From: an uncultured Selenomonadaceae bacterium
Lineage (GTDB): Bacteria > Bacillota > Negativicutes > Selenomonadales > Selenomonadaceae
Direction: 5' to 3'
DNA length: 10,462 nt
NCBI GenBank assembly: GCA_905236255.1
Contig: CAJOPK010000002.1
Location: 1 to 10,462, forward strand
Of this stretch, positions 1 to 6,112 are shown in pieces. The position numbers were made by a program, and so were the translations under genes. Numbering within the stretch: position 1 is the stretch's first letter; the number at the start of each line of letters is the position of its first letter. Below the pieces are notes generated by a model. The model was not told where the DNA came from and did not search any database. It saw only the letters and a list, made by a program, of their open reading frames with translations.

Positions 1-1160
1 GTATCGACATCTTCATCTTCGATTTTTACGCCAAATTCGTCTTCAAGGTCCTCAAGCAACATTTTTGCATCAATCGAATATAAATTTTCTTCCCGCTTTT
101 CGGTTTCCGGGCGTTCCTCGTCAAATTCGTCCTGAATATCGCCGACAATTTCCTCGACAATATCTTCAATGGTGACCATTCCCGCCGTACCGCCGTATTC
201 GTCAACGACTATTGCAAGCTGTGAACGATTTTTTTGCATCATTTTCAAAAGTACGCTTACGTCCATGCTTTCCGGGACGACAAAAACCTTTCGCGCCAAT
301 TTCCGGAAATTCGGCTTTATGCCGTTTGACATTGCGTCAATCAAATCCTTTACATGCAAAAATCCGATTATGTCGTCTTTGTCCTCGTTGCAAATCGGAT
401 AACGTGTCATTTGTTCTTCCAAAATCGTGTGAAGATTTTCTTCGTAACTTTTGTCAAGATAAAGGCAGACCATATCCGTGCGCGGCACCATAATTTCCCG
501 AACCCTCAATTCGGTAAAATCAAAAACATTGTCCACGAAATCAATTTCGGTATCGTCCACAAGTCCCTGTTTGTGACTTTCTTCCATAAGCAGCCGAATT
601 TCTTCCGGATTGTGTGCAATTTCGCCTTCACCCTTTGTTTCAAATCCCAAACTCTTTGAAACAAATCGGGCGGTTTCATTTAAAAGCCAAACGAACGGAT
701 AAGTCACTTTCCAAAAAATTACCATCGGCAGAGCTATAGTCAAAATAATTTTTTCGACGTTCGCTATTGCCATAGACTTTGGAGTAAGTTCACCCAAAAT
801 TATGTGAAATGAAGTTATTATGGTGAAAGCCGCCGCCAATGCGATCGTATGACCGGCTGTATCTCCCAAGCCGAAAGACCGGGTTATCGGCAAAATCAAT
901 TCCGCAACGAAAGGTTCACCGACCCAGCCCAATCCGAGCGAGGCAAGAGTTATTCCGAGTTGGGTTACGGAAAGAGCCTCGTCAAGTTCGTCGGTCAACA
1001 TCTTTGCATATTTTGCGCGCTTGTTCCCTTCCTTTATCAAAGTTTCCAGGCGGGAAGGGCGCATTTTTACGCTGCAAAACTCCGCCGCAACAAAAAATCC
1101 GTTCATTGCGACCAAAAACAGAACAAGAAAAACTTGCAATATTATCGGGACAATGTCCAC
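1..1160 (-). CDS. CNNM / HlyC-CorC family membrane protein with CBS pair (3' end cut)
   Basis: I translated this from the minus strand: 386 residues are visible and the frame is still open at the left edge, so the C-terminus is missing. Residues 1-160 form a DUF21-type membrane domain with several hydrophobic spans, including LQVFLVLFLVAMNGFFVAAE near the start, and the family motif GELTPKS at about 123-129. A CBS pair follows at about 218-345, opening with REIMVPRTDM and closing with DEYGGTAGMVTIEDIVEEIV. The acidic stretch after it begins the CorC/HlyC transporter-associated domain. The family is linked to Mg2+/divalent-cation transport; the old name hemolysin is misleading. The start is GTG, chosen because a strong GGAGG (1169-1173) lies 8 bases upstream; the first internal ATG falls inside the first membrane span. 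It sits 42 bases behind the FHA gene and is probably co-transcribed with it. The family call is firm; the substrate is not known. Confidence 0.93.
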   Translation of the reverse strand, partial: MDIVPIILQVFLVLFLVAMNGFFVAAEFCSVKMRPSRLETLIKEGNKRAKYAKMLTDELDEALSVTQLGITLASLGLGWVGEPFVAELILPITRSFGLGDTAGHTIALAAAFTIITSFHIILGELTPKSMAIANVEKIILTIALPMVIFWKVTYPFVWLLNETARFVSKSLGFETKGEGEIAHNPEEIRLLMEESHKQGLVDDTEIDFVDNVFDFTELRVREIMVPRTDMVCLYLDKSYEENLHTILEEQMTRYPICNEDKDDIIGFLHVKDLIDAMSNGIKPNFRKLARKVFVVPESMDVSVLLKMMQKNRSQLAIVVDEYGGTAGMVTIEDIVEEIVGDIQDEFDEERPETEKREENLYSIDAKMLLEDLEDEFGVKIEDEDVD

Positions 1161-1202
1161 GTTAAAAACCTCCGGAAGTCAACACAAAAATTTTTCATCA
1201 CA

Positions 1203-1967
1203 TCAAAGAACTTTGTAAATCAGTTCGGTATTGCCGATCAAAATTTTATCGCCGTCACGCAGATCCCGGCGGTCGGTGAGTTTTGCATTTACATACGTTC
1301 CGTTCAAACTGCCGGCATCATGGAGTACGTGCCGGTGTCTTTCGTAGGAAATGTAAGCGTGTACTCTTGATGCGCCTTCATCATTCAAGATAAAATCATT
1401 CGTTTCTTTCCTGCCTATATAAATTTGCCGCTCACCCAAAACAAGTTCGGTATTTTCGGAATCGGTAATGACGGCAAGATTGTATTCGATTTTGCGCGGC
1501 TCGGAAAATTTCATTGAAGAAGTGATCTTTGTCTTGTCGGCAACGATTGTCCTGTCGGTGTAAGTGTCATCGTCTTCAATCAAAGTATGACTCAAAACGT
1601 CGTTGTCAAGGTTTATTGTATCTTCGGTAATTTTCACGTCGTCTATAAATTTTGATTGCACTTTTATAAATTCGTCGCCTTCAAACATTTTTTCCATACG
1701 AACGGCAAGGTGACCGTCCATGAAAAGATTTTCGCGAATAACTTTTTTCTCAACCGCCTCATGCAATGCCTTGATGACACGTGCCGCGCTCAATCTGTGA
1801 CAATCTTCTTCAAAAAGACAAACCGTGTAATCATTCGGAACAATGTAAATCCCGTCGGATTTTGTTTTACTCTTTACGACTTCGCGCTCAATTTCCTTTA
1901 TCAAATCTTTTGGTTCAAGTTCACCGCGTTTACGAAACATATTTGCAATTACATTGGATATTCCCAA
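1203..1967 (-). CDS. DUF3662 and FHA domain-containing protein (FhaA-like)
   Basis: This is a 254-residue cytoplasmic protein. Residues 1-115 match the DUF3662 domain found at the N-terminus of FhaA proteins (core YIVPNDYTVCL, around 41-51). Residues 116-158 are an acidic, Thr-rich linker (DDDTYTDRT) that could carry phosphorylation sites. Residues 162-254 are a complete FHA domain with the phosphothreonine-binding signature: GR at 185-186, SR.H at 200-203 and NGTYVN at 222-227. FHA domains bind phosphothreonine peptides made by Ser/Thr kinases; in actinobacteria FhaA is tied to cell-wall control. No kinase or phosphatase gene is visible here, so the partner is unknown. The start is TTG, supported by AAAGGGGG at 1977-1984, 9 bases upstream, and by a promoter just before it. 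The alternative ATG at codon 10 lacks such a site. It heads a two-gene unit with the CNNM gene. Confidence 0.9.
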   Translation of the reverse strand: MGISNVIANMFRKRGELEPKDLIKEIEREVVKSKTKSDGIYIVPNDYTVCLFEEDCHRLSAARVIKALHEAVEKKVIRENLFMDGHLAVRMEKMFEGDEFIKVQSKFIDDVKITEDTINLDNDVLSHTLIEDDDTYTDRTIVADKTKITSSMKFSEPRKIEYNLAVITDSENTELVLGERQIYIGRKETNDFILNDEGASRVHAYISYERHRHVLHDAGSLNGTYVNAKLTDRRDLRDGDKILIGNTELIYKVL

Positions 1968-1976
1968 AAAAATTCG

Positions 1977-1984
1977 CCCCCTTT
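1977..1984 (-). promoter_or_regulatory. Shine-Dalgarno site that fixes the TTG start of the FHA gene
   Basis: On the minus strand the sequence reads AAAGGGGG, followed by 9 bases and then TTG at 1967-1965. This is the main reason for preferring TTG over the ATG nine codons later. A similar AAGGGGG run precedes the possible 52-residue ORF at 4856. Confidence 0.65.
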
Positions 1985-1996
1985 CAAATTCCGGAC

Positions 1997-2015
1997 ATTA
2001 TAGCACATTTGTCAA
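1997..2015 (-). promoter_or_regulatory. Extended -10 promoter for the FHA-CNNM unit
   Basis: On the minus strand a perfect TATAAT (2002-1997) is preceded by TGC (2005-2003), an extended -10 element. A TTGACA (2015-2010) lies only 7 bases upstream, too close to act as the -35 of this -10, and no good -35 lies 16-18 bases away. Transcription would begin near 1990, giving a leader of about 23 bases that contains the ribosome binding site. The gene upstream (ending at 2054) points the same way, so some read-through is possible. Confidence 0.6.
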
Positions 2016-2032
2016 TTTTGACGGCATTTTGG

Positions 2033-2058
2033 AATAATTTTTACTCGTGAAAATTATT
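2033..2058 (-). terminator. AT-rich inverted repeat at the end of the pilus-like gene (weak terminator?)
   Basis: AATAATTTT (2033-2041) and AAAATTATT (2050-2058) are perfectly complementary around an 8-base loop, overlapping the TAA stop of the gene at 2054-2056. The stem is all A/T and no clean U-run follows on the minus strand, so it would be a weak terminator at best. Chance is possible in AT-rich DNA. Confidence 0.25.
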
Positions 2059-3112
2059 GCACTTTTTTAGGAATGTGGGATACCGTCGCAAAAATTATTT
2101 CGCCGTCATCGTTTTCGGTCGAAGTTTCAATTTTTGCATCGGAAAAGCCTTCAGATTTCAGCCGATTTAAATAATTTCCGACATCTTCCGAATTTTCGGC
2201 AAGTCCTTCAATTCTCAAAAAATTTTCGCCTGCCTCAATTTTGGTAAGTCCGGTTTTTCCGTCCGCAATTTTTCCGAGTTTCAACAAAACATTTAAATTT
2301 GCTCCGTCGCCCGGAAGTTTTTCGGAAATTTGATAAAGTCGTTTCATTTCCGAAATATCCTTTTCGACGGATTTTTTTGCGACAATCGCCTCACTTTTCA
2401 GATTTAAATTTTCCCGCGACTCAATCAACAAATCTTCCGTTTCGGAATGTTCATTAAAGAAATTTGCCAAAACGACGGAATTTAAAACAAAAAATCCGGC
2501 AAAGACTGCCGCCGAAATTTTTTTGAAGTTCCACCTTTCGTCAATGCTTTTCAAGAGATTCGGCGAACCCTGATTTTTGACAATCCCCGCAACAAAAGTC
2601 GCCGACGCATACGAATCGTAATCAAAAATTTTTTCGGGCATTGCCGTCAAAACCCGTAATGTCATCGAATTTTTTTGCCAGGCGGAAATGTAATCTTCCG
2701 TCAATTTTTTCGGCGCGCCTTCAACCCAAAACTCCGTCGAGTCCGGAAGTTCGATAAAATCGAAATATGAACCTTCTCCGGTTTGAGCTTTTGCCCAAAT
2801 TTTTGCGGCTTCCGAAATTTCGTTTTTCGGCAATGTATTCAGTTCGTCTTGATAAATTTCCACTTCATTCGTCGCAAGGCAAAATCCGGTTGCGGAAGTT
2901 TTCCAACCGCGACCGGCACAGACGACCGTTATTTTTTCGGCAAGTTGCTCCGGAATTGAAATTTTTTCAAGGGGATCCGGCTCAAAATCGACCTCAAAAT
3001 TTTCCGTCTCACTTTCAAAAATTCGCGTGAAGTAAATTTTTGTACCGTCAAAACTTATCCCCAAGACTTCATTCAGATCCGGGCGAAAAAATTTTATGAC
3101 CTTCTCAAACAT
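2054..3112 (-). CDS. Single-pass membrane protein with GspL/PilM-like N-terminus and PilN-like C-terminus
   Basis: The product has 352 residues. Residues 14-190 look cytoplasmic; the opening VLGISFDGTKIYFTRI resembles the first phosphate-loop strand of actin-like (ASKHA) folds as in PilM and GspL, although no full nucleotide-binding set is recognisable. One membrane span lies at about 198-219 (AAVFAGFFVLNSVVLANFF). It is followed by a charged helical, probably coiled-coil region to about 265. Residues 275-347 resemble PilN/GspL periplasmic domains (GLTKIEAGENFLRIEGLAEN, then a helix and a strand). This layout fits inner-membrane platform proteins of type IV pili or type II secretion. No pilB, pilC, pilin or secretin gene is adjacent in the window, so it is either solitary here or at the edge of a dispersed system. 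The ATG start has no strong Shine-Dalgarno (only CGG-rich bases), so its translation rate may be low. The domain call is by eye and the role is inferred. Confidence 0.6.
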   Translation of the reverse strand: MFEKVIKFFRPDLNEVLGISFDGTKIYFTRIFESETENFEVDFEPDPLEKISIPEQLAEKITVVCAGRGWKTSATGFCLATNEVEIYQDELNTLPKNEISEAAKIWAKAQTGEGSYFDFIELPDSTEFWVEGAPKKLTEDYISAWQKNSMTLRVLTAMPEKIFDYDSYASATFVAGIVKNQGSPNLLKSIDERWNFKKISAAVFAGFFVLNSVVLANFFNEHSETEDLLIESRENLNLKSEAIVAKKSVEKDISEMKRLYQISEKLPGDGANLNVLLKLGKIADGKTGLTKIEAGENFLRIEGLAENSEDVGNYLNRLKSEGFSDAKIETSTENDDGEIIFATVSHIPKKVQ

Positions 3113-3138
3113 TTATGCCGTTACCGAAAACTTATAAA

Positions 3139-3158
3139 AAGTTATAACTTCTGAAGTT
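3139..3158. promoter_or_regulatory. Overlapping palindromes upstream of the pilus-like gene (possible operator)
   Basis: AAGTTATAACTT (3139-3150) is a perfect 12-bp palindrome. It shares its AACTT half with AACTTCTGAAGTT (3146-3158), a perfect 13-bp palindrome with a central T. A further AACTT lies at 3129-3133. Alternating AAGTT/AACTT half-sites 27-46 bases before a start codon suggest binding of a dimeric regulator. No regulator gene is nearby and no clear promoter could be assigned here. Confidence 0.3.
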
Positions 3159-3603
3159 GTTTGATGACGATAATTTTGTCGTATGTTCGCAAGCCTGTGG
3201 TGAATTTTCCACAAAAGTTTCTCACTCTTTATAATGTTGCAAGTTTTAAAGTAACGTTCATCCTCTCTTTTATTCATCGCGTATTTTCGCGAAATTGAGC
3301 GTTGCAACCCCGCCGCTGTTTTTTCTTCAAATTTTTAATTGTTTTTGTTCGGTTGACGGTTGATCGCCACCGGCGGTTGCCGGTTAAGTCGCTCTGCCGT
3401 AAAAACAAGTGCATTGTGGAGAACTGCCACGTTAAAAAAGTGTATTTTGACCGACGGTCTTTGAACCGTTTTTGAGGCGGTACTCCCTCGCAAGGCTCCG
3501 GTATTTTATAAGTCCGGCAAAGAGTACGGGAAATTAAAAGTAAGCGGAAGGCTCTTCGGAGGTGACCGTATAAGGGCGGCTTGACCGTCAATCTTTTCAA
3601 GAA
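3159..3603. other. Intergenic stretch without a convincing gene
   Basis: The open frames here (for example minus 3274-3600 and 3113-3307) start without a ribosome binding site, are rich in Arg and Lys and match no family I know. What is present: a TGTGG/CCACA inverted repeat at 3196-3213, a TCGCG/CGCGA hairpin at 3277-3292, and from 3353 on a GC-richer stretch full of short inverted repeats, listed separately. Base composition from 3351 to 3592 differs from the AT-rich flanks. Confidence 0.5.
3353..3591. repeat. Possible small non-autonomous element or structured RNA with imperfect terminal inverted repeats
   Basis: TTGACGGT at 3353-3360 recurs inverted as ACCGTCAA at 3584-3591, with partial matching continuing inwards (GCC at 3366-3368 against GGC at 3575-3577). 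Between them lie several short self-complementary pieces: ACCGGC/GCCGGT (3369-3384), GACCG-A-CGGTC (3449-3459) and GTACTC/GAGTAC (3480-3485 with 3522-3527). The length of about 239 bases, the structure and the lack of a gene fit an intergenic repeat (MITE-like) or a non-coding RNA. A second copy cannot be seen in this window, so repetition is not shown. Confidence 0.3.
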
Positions 3604-3625
3604 TCTTCCGGCTTTAGCCGGAAGA
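3604..3625 (-). terminator. Hairpin after rimM, probable terminator
   Basis: TCTTCCGGC (3604-3612) pairs perfectly with GCCGGAAGA (3617-3625) around a TTTA loop, a 9-bp GC-rich stem 37 bases beyond the rimM stop codon. On the minus strand it is followed by TTCTTG, a poor U-tract, so termination may be partial or helped by Rho. The symmetric stem could also work in the other direction, but no plus-strand gene ends here. Confidence 0.5.
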
Positions 3626-3661
3626 GGTTTAATGATTTGGAAATGTCAATCAATCGTGACT

Positions 3662-4183
3662 TCAGATTTCTTCAAGAGCGGCGGAGTCGATAAAAATTTT
3701 TTTATTGGGAATGTCGATTTTCGTCACGACTTTTTTCAGCGCAGGTATCAAAATTTCTTTTTCGCCCTCAACTTGAAAAACATCGTTACTGCCGGTTTTC
3801 AAAACATTTGTGACCTTGCCGAAAAATTTTTCCCCGTCAAAAACTTCACAGCCGATAATATCAAAGGTATAAAATTCGCCTTCGGCAAGTGGAGCGGCCT
3901 TACTTTTCGGAACGGTTAAAAATTTATTCGTCAAAAGTTTTGCGTCTTCGCGATTTTCGACTCCGGCAAATTTTGCAAAAATTCCACCGCTTATATGTTT
4001 GATGCTTTCGATCGACATTATTTTCCCGCCGACTTTGATCTCTTTCAAGCCGTCGAAACGTCCTTCAAAATCGGTAAGCGGAACAATTTTTACCAATCCG
4101 TCAATTCCGCGCGCCGCGCCGATTTTCCCGACGATAATTTCGTCCGGAGAAATTTTATCCGCGAATCGCGATAATTTTGTCAT
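3662..4183 (-). CDS. rimM: Ribosome maturation factor RimM
   Basis: RimM binds ribosomal protein S19 and helps mature the 3' head domain of the 30S subunit. From the ATG at 4183 the product has 173 residues, the usual length. The N-terminal RimM barrel begins with EIIVGKIGAARGIDGLVKI (about 15-33). The PRC-like C-terminal domain shows EGEFYTFDIIGCEVFDG, then GKVTNVLKTGSNDVFQVEG and ILIPALKKVVTKID, all standard RimM landmarks. The start overlaps the end of ylqD (stop at 4155) by 29 bases, which implies translational coupling. The frame extends to an ATG at 4204, but the extra MWKCWWK is unlike the family. Neither ATG has a well-spaced Shine-Dalgarno, so the exact start is uncertain. trmD, the usual next gene, is absent; a hairpin follows instead. 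Confidence 0.93.
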   Translation of the reverse strand: MTKLSRFADKISPDEIIVGKIGAARGIDGLVKIVPLTDFEGRFDGLKEIKVGGKIMSIESIKHISGGIFAKFAGVENREDAKLLTNKFLTVPKSKAAPLAEGEFYTFDIIGCEVFDGEKFFGKVTNVLKTGSNDVFQVEGEKEILIPALKKVVTKIDIPNKKIFIDSAALEEI

Positions 4184-4550
4184 CTTCCACCAACACTTCC
4201 ACATTCATGAGTTCGCGCATATCGTCGCCGACTTTTATCTCAACCTGACGCTCCAAAGTTCCCTGCGTAATTTCCGCGCCGATTGAAAGTTTCGTCATAT
4301 CTTCGCGGCGGTGTGAAATATCGTCGAGGCGTTCCTGTCTCTGTGCAATTTCGTTGCCGAAATAATTGTTGATTTCGTTTATATGTTGCGGATTTTTGTT
4401 GAGTTCGCGCTGACGATCGAGATCAATCTGTTTGATTTCGAGATCAAGCTGTTCGATTGCCTTGCTCATTTCGTCCAAAAGGCGCGCCTTCAATTTCTCC
4501 GTCAATTTTGCTTTAACGGTAACCGGCACGGTAACGGTAATGCTGTTCAT
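4155..4550 (-). CDS. ylqD: YlqD family protein
   Basis: This is a 131-residue soluble protein: a short N-terminal strand region (MNSITVTVPVTVKAKLT), a long charged helix predicted as coiled coil (about 15-87, with RQRELNKN and RQERLDD), and a C-terminal beta part ending VEVLVEDDKIIAIRG. This architecture and the position directly before rimM identify YlqD, a family of unknown function that sits in the rpsP-rimM-trmD neighbourhood of many Firmicutes. The ATG at 4550 is preceded by GGAAGGGA. A longer frame reaches an ATG at 4619, but the added residues look non-coding and would overlap a likely promoter. It overlaps rimM at its end. The identity is likely; no biochemical role can be stated. Confidence 0.85.
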   Translation of the reverse strand: MNSITVTVPVTVKAKLTEKLKARLLDEMSKAIEQLDLEIKQIDLDRQRELNKNPQHINEINNYFGNEIAQRQERLDDISHRREDMTKLSIGAEITQGTLERQVEIKVGDDMRELMNVEVLVEDDKIIAIRG

Positions 4551-4599
4551 AAAATTTTCTTCCCTTCCAAAAATATACTTTTTGTAAAAAATACTTGTA

Positions 4600-4608
4600 A
4601 TTATGCCA
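4600..4608 (-). promoter_or_regulatory. Possible extended -10 promoter for ylqD-rimM
   Basis: The minus strand reads TGGCATAAT, a TGn extension before a -10 with one mismatch. It is about 50 bases upstream of the ylqD start. No good -35 lies at the right distance. An alternative or additional source of transcript is the stronger minus-strand promoter at 4886-4914. Confidence 0.35.
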
Positions 4609-4697
4609 TTTGTCGGCAAGTCGAAAACCCGCCTCGACCAAAGATTGGCTAAATCAAAGTTTCCCGAAAAAGAGTCGCAATTTCTACTCCGCTGTCT

Positions 4698-4856
4698 CTA
4701 TAAAAATGCGGGCAGATGTTCAAATACGCAGAGAATCCGATGCTGTGAAAAATGATAAAAATATTGGAATTCATTAACAAATTTATTATTTTCCTTTATG
4801 CTCCGTTTTACTTTTCGTTGCGTAAGCGAAAGTTCAATCCTTCTTTTACGCAACAT
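4698..4856 (-). CDS. Possible small basic protein, 52 residues
   Basis: This ORF runs ATG to TAG directly downstream of a strong minus-strand promoter and has a purine-rich site (AAGGGGG at 4874-4868 and GGG at 4866-4864) before the start. The product begins MLRKRRIELSLTQRKVKRSI and is highly basic in its first half; the second half is rich in Phe, Tyr and His and ends CVFEHLPAFL. I recognise no family and see no signal peptide. The ATG overlaps one arm of a 9-bp inverted repeat. It could be a real small protein, a leader peptide controlling ylqD-rimM, or a chance frame in an untranslated leader or small RNA. Confidence 0.3.
   Translation of the reverse strand: MLRKRRIELSLTQRKVKRSIKENNKFVNEFQYFYHFSQHRILCVFEHLPAFL
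4817..4854. promoter_or_regulatory. Leader inverted repeat in the divergent region
   Basis: GTTGCGTAA (4817-4825) is perfectly complementary to TTACGCAAC (4846-4854) with a 20-base loop. A competing pairing exists between CTTTTCG (4811-4817) and CGAAAG (4827-4832), which would break the first stem. Mutually exclusive stems in a transcript leader are typical of attenuators, but no U-run follows on either strand. Confidence 0.35.
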
Positions 4857-4885
4857 CGTATTTCCCGCCCCCTTGATTTTCTTGT

Positions 4886-4914
4886 ATTATAGTGAAACAT
4901 TAACTTTTTTGCAA
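4886..4914 (-). promoter_or_regulatory. Sigma-A-type promoter, minus strand
   Basis: On the minus strand TTGCAA (4914-4909), a 17-base spacer and a perfect TATAAT (4891-4886) make a convincing vegetative promoter. Transcription would begin near 4879. It points away from csaB, towards the possible 52-residue ORF and then ylqD-rimM, whose first start codon would lie about 330 bases downstream. Confidence 0.65.
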
Positions 4915-4950
4915 CGTTTTGCAGCTTTTTTTACACGGGCGTTTGGAAGG

Positions 4951-4979
4951 TTGCAGAAGAATTGAATAAGGGTTATAAT
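4951..4979 (+). promoter_or_regulatory. Sigma-A-type promoter for csaB-phoH
   Basis: TTGCAG (4951-4956), a 17-base spacer and a perfect TATAAT (4974-4979) lie 35 bases before the csaB ATG. The predicted start near 4986 leaves a leader of about 30 bases that contains the AAAGGTG ribosome binding site at 5002-5008. The -35 matches only in its TTG. Confidence 0.75.
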
Positions 4980-5014
4980 TGCGGCAATAATTTTTTGATT
5001 TAAAGGTGCTTTTA

Positions 5015-6112
5015 ATGAATATCGTTGTTTCCGGTTATTACGGATCCAAAAACGGCGGAGATGAGGCAATGCTTGCGGCAATGCTTGAAGTCCTGCGCGA
5101 GTTTGACGAAAGTCTCAACGTCACCGTCATTTCCATGAATCCCGAATATACGAAAAAACGGCATCGCGTCGACGCAGTGCCTTGGCTTGATTTTTTTGCG
5201 ATTGTCGGAAAAATCCGCAAAGCCGACCTTTTGATAAGCGGCGGCGGTAGCCTTTTGCAAAATGTCACCAGTCGCAGAAGTCTTTACTATTACCTTGCAG
5301 TTATTTTTCTTGCCGAATTTTTGGGTTGCAAAGTCATGCTTTACGCGCAGGGAATAGGCCCCATTCACGGGACGATCGCCGAAAAATTGATGAAATTTAT
5401 CGTGAATCGTACCGATCTCATAACCGTCCGGGACAAGGGCTCTTTGAAGGAACTTGAAAGATTGAAGATAACGCATCCGAAAATTTTTTGTACGGCGGAT
5501 CCCGTACTTGCGATAAATCCCGTTTCTCCGGAGCCGGGAAAAAGGATTTTGGAAAAATATTTGCCGGAAAGATCCGGCGGCAAAATTGTCGGCGTATCCG
5601 TCAGATATTGGACGGGCTGGGAACATTGTCGAAAAGAACTTGCAACCGCCCTGACCCGCCTTGCAAAAGAAAAAATTTTTACGATAGTTTTTTTGCCGAT
5701 GCAATTTCCGGAGGACATAAAGGCGGCAAAGTCCGTAGCCGAAATTATGGACGCGCCGGCTGTGGTGCTTGAGGACGAATATAGAACGGAAGAAATTTTG
5801 AGCATTGTCGGAAATACGGACGTTCTCATAAGCATAAGACTTCATGCGCTGATTTTTGCGGGAGTTTCCGGAGTGCCTTCAATCGGAATTTCTTACGACC
5901 CGAAAATAGAAAGATTTTTGGATTCGATAGGCGAAAAGCCGGCGGGAAATTTGGAAGAAGTTACTGCTGAAAAAATTTTTTCGGCGGCGGTCGAAAAAAT
6001 CGAAAGACCGAAAAATTTACATGACGATTCGCTTTTCAAAAATCTTCGCACGCTTGCGAGAAAAAATGCGGAATCGGCAATCGAATTGATAAAGGGTGGC
6101 GGGCAACATTGA
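5015..6112 (+). CDS. csaB: Polysaccharide pyruvyl transferase CsaB
   Basis: CsaB transfers a pyruvyl group from phosphoenolpyruvate to a sugar of a cell-wall polymer as a ketal; in Bacillus and relatives this creates the docking site for SLH-domain surface proteins. The 365-residue product has the family N-terminus MNIVVSGYYGSKNGGDEAML, then LLISGGGSLLQNVTSRRSL (about 72-90) and VMLYAQGIGP (107-116), and the conserved late motif SIRLHALIFA (about 273-282, with the His used by this fold). Length and motif order are normal, and the protein looks cytoplasmic. ATG at 5015 is chosen over an in-frame GTG at 5006 because AAAGGTG overlaps the latter and is well spaced for the former. It has its own promoter and is coupled to phoH by overlapping stop and start. 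No SLH domain is visible in the part of the large surface protein seen here, so its client proteins lie elsewhere. Confidence 0.92.
   Translation: MNIVVSGYYGSKNGGDEAMLAAMLEVLREFDESLNVTVISMNPEYTKKRHRVDAVPWLDFFAIVGKIRKADLLISGGGSLLQNVTSRRSLYYYLAVIFLAEFLGCKVMLYAQGIGPIHGTIAEKLMKFIVNRTDLITVRDKGSLKELERLKITHPKIFCTADPVLAINPVSPEPGKRILEKYLPERSGGKIVGVSVRYWTGWEHCRKELATALTRLAKEKIFTIVFLPMQFPEDIKAAKSVAEIMDAPAVVLEDEYRTEEILSIVGNTDVLISIRLHALIFAGVSGVPSIGISYDPKIERFLDSIGEKPAGNLEEVTAEKIFSAAVEKIERPKNLHDDSLFKNLRTLARKNAESAIELIKGGGQH

Noticed and set aside
3196..3213. DnaA-box-like TTTTCCACA within a TGTGG/CCACA inverted repeat, possible origin
   Set aside because: There is a single box with a mismatch, no cluster of boxes and no dnaA or dnaN gene nearby.
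3113..3307. Minus-strand open frame of 64 codons just before the pilus-like gene
   Set aside because: It covers palindromes and AT-rich sequence, lacks a ribosome binding site and has no coding-like composition.
3274..3600. Minus-strand open frame of 108 codons in the intergenic block
   Set aside because: It has no ribosome binding site, is rich in Arg/Lys and resembles no family; it overlaps a structured, probably non-coding stretch.
5012..5845. Minus-strand open frame of 277 codons opposite csaB
   Set aside because: It is a shadow of csaB, which has full family motifs, a promoter and a ribosome binding site.
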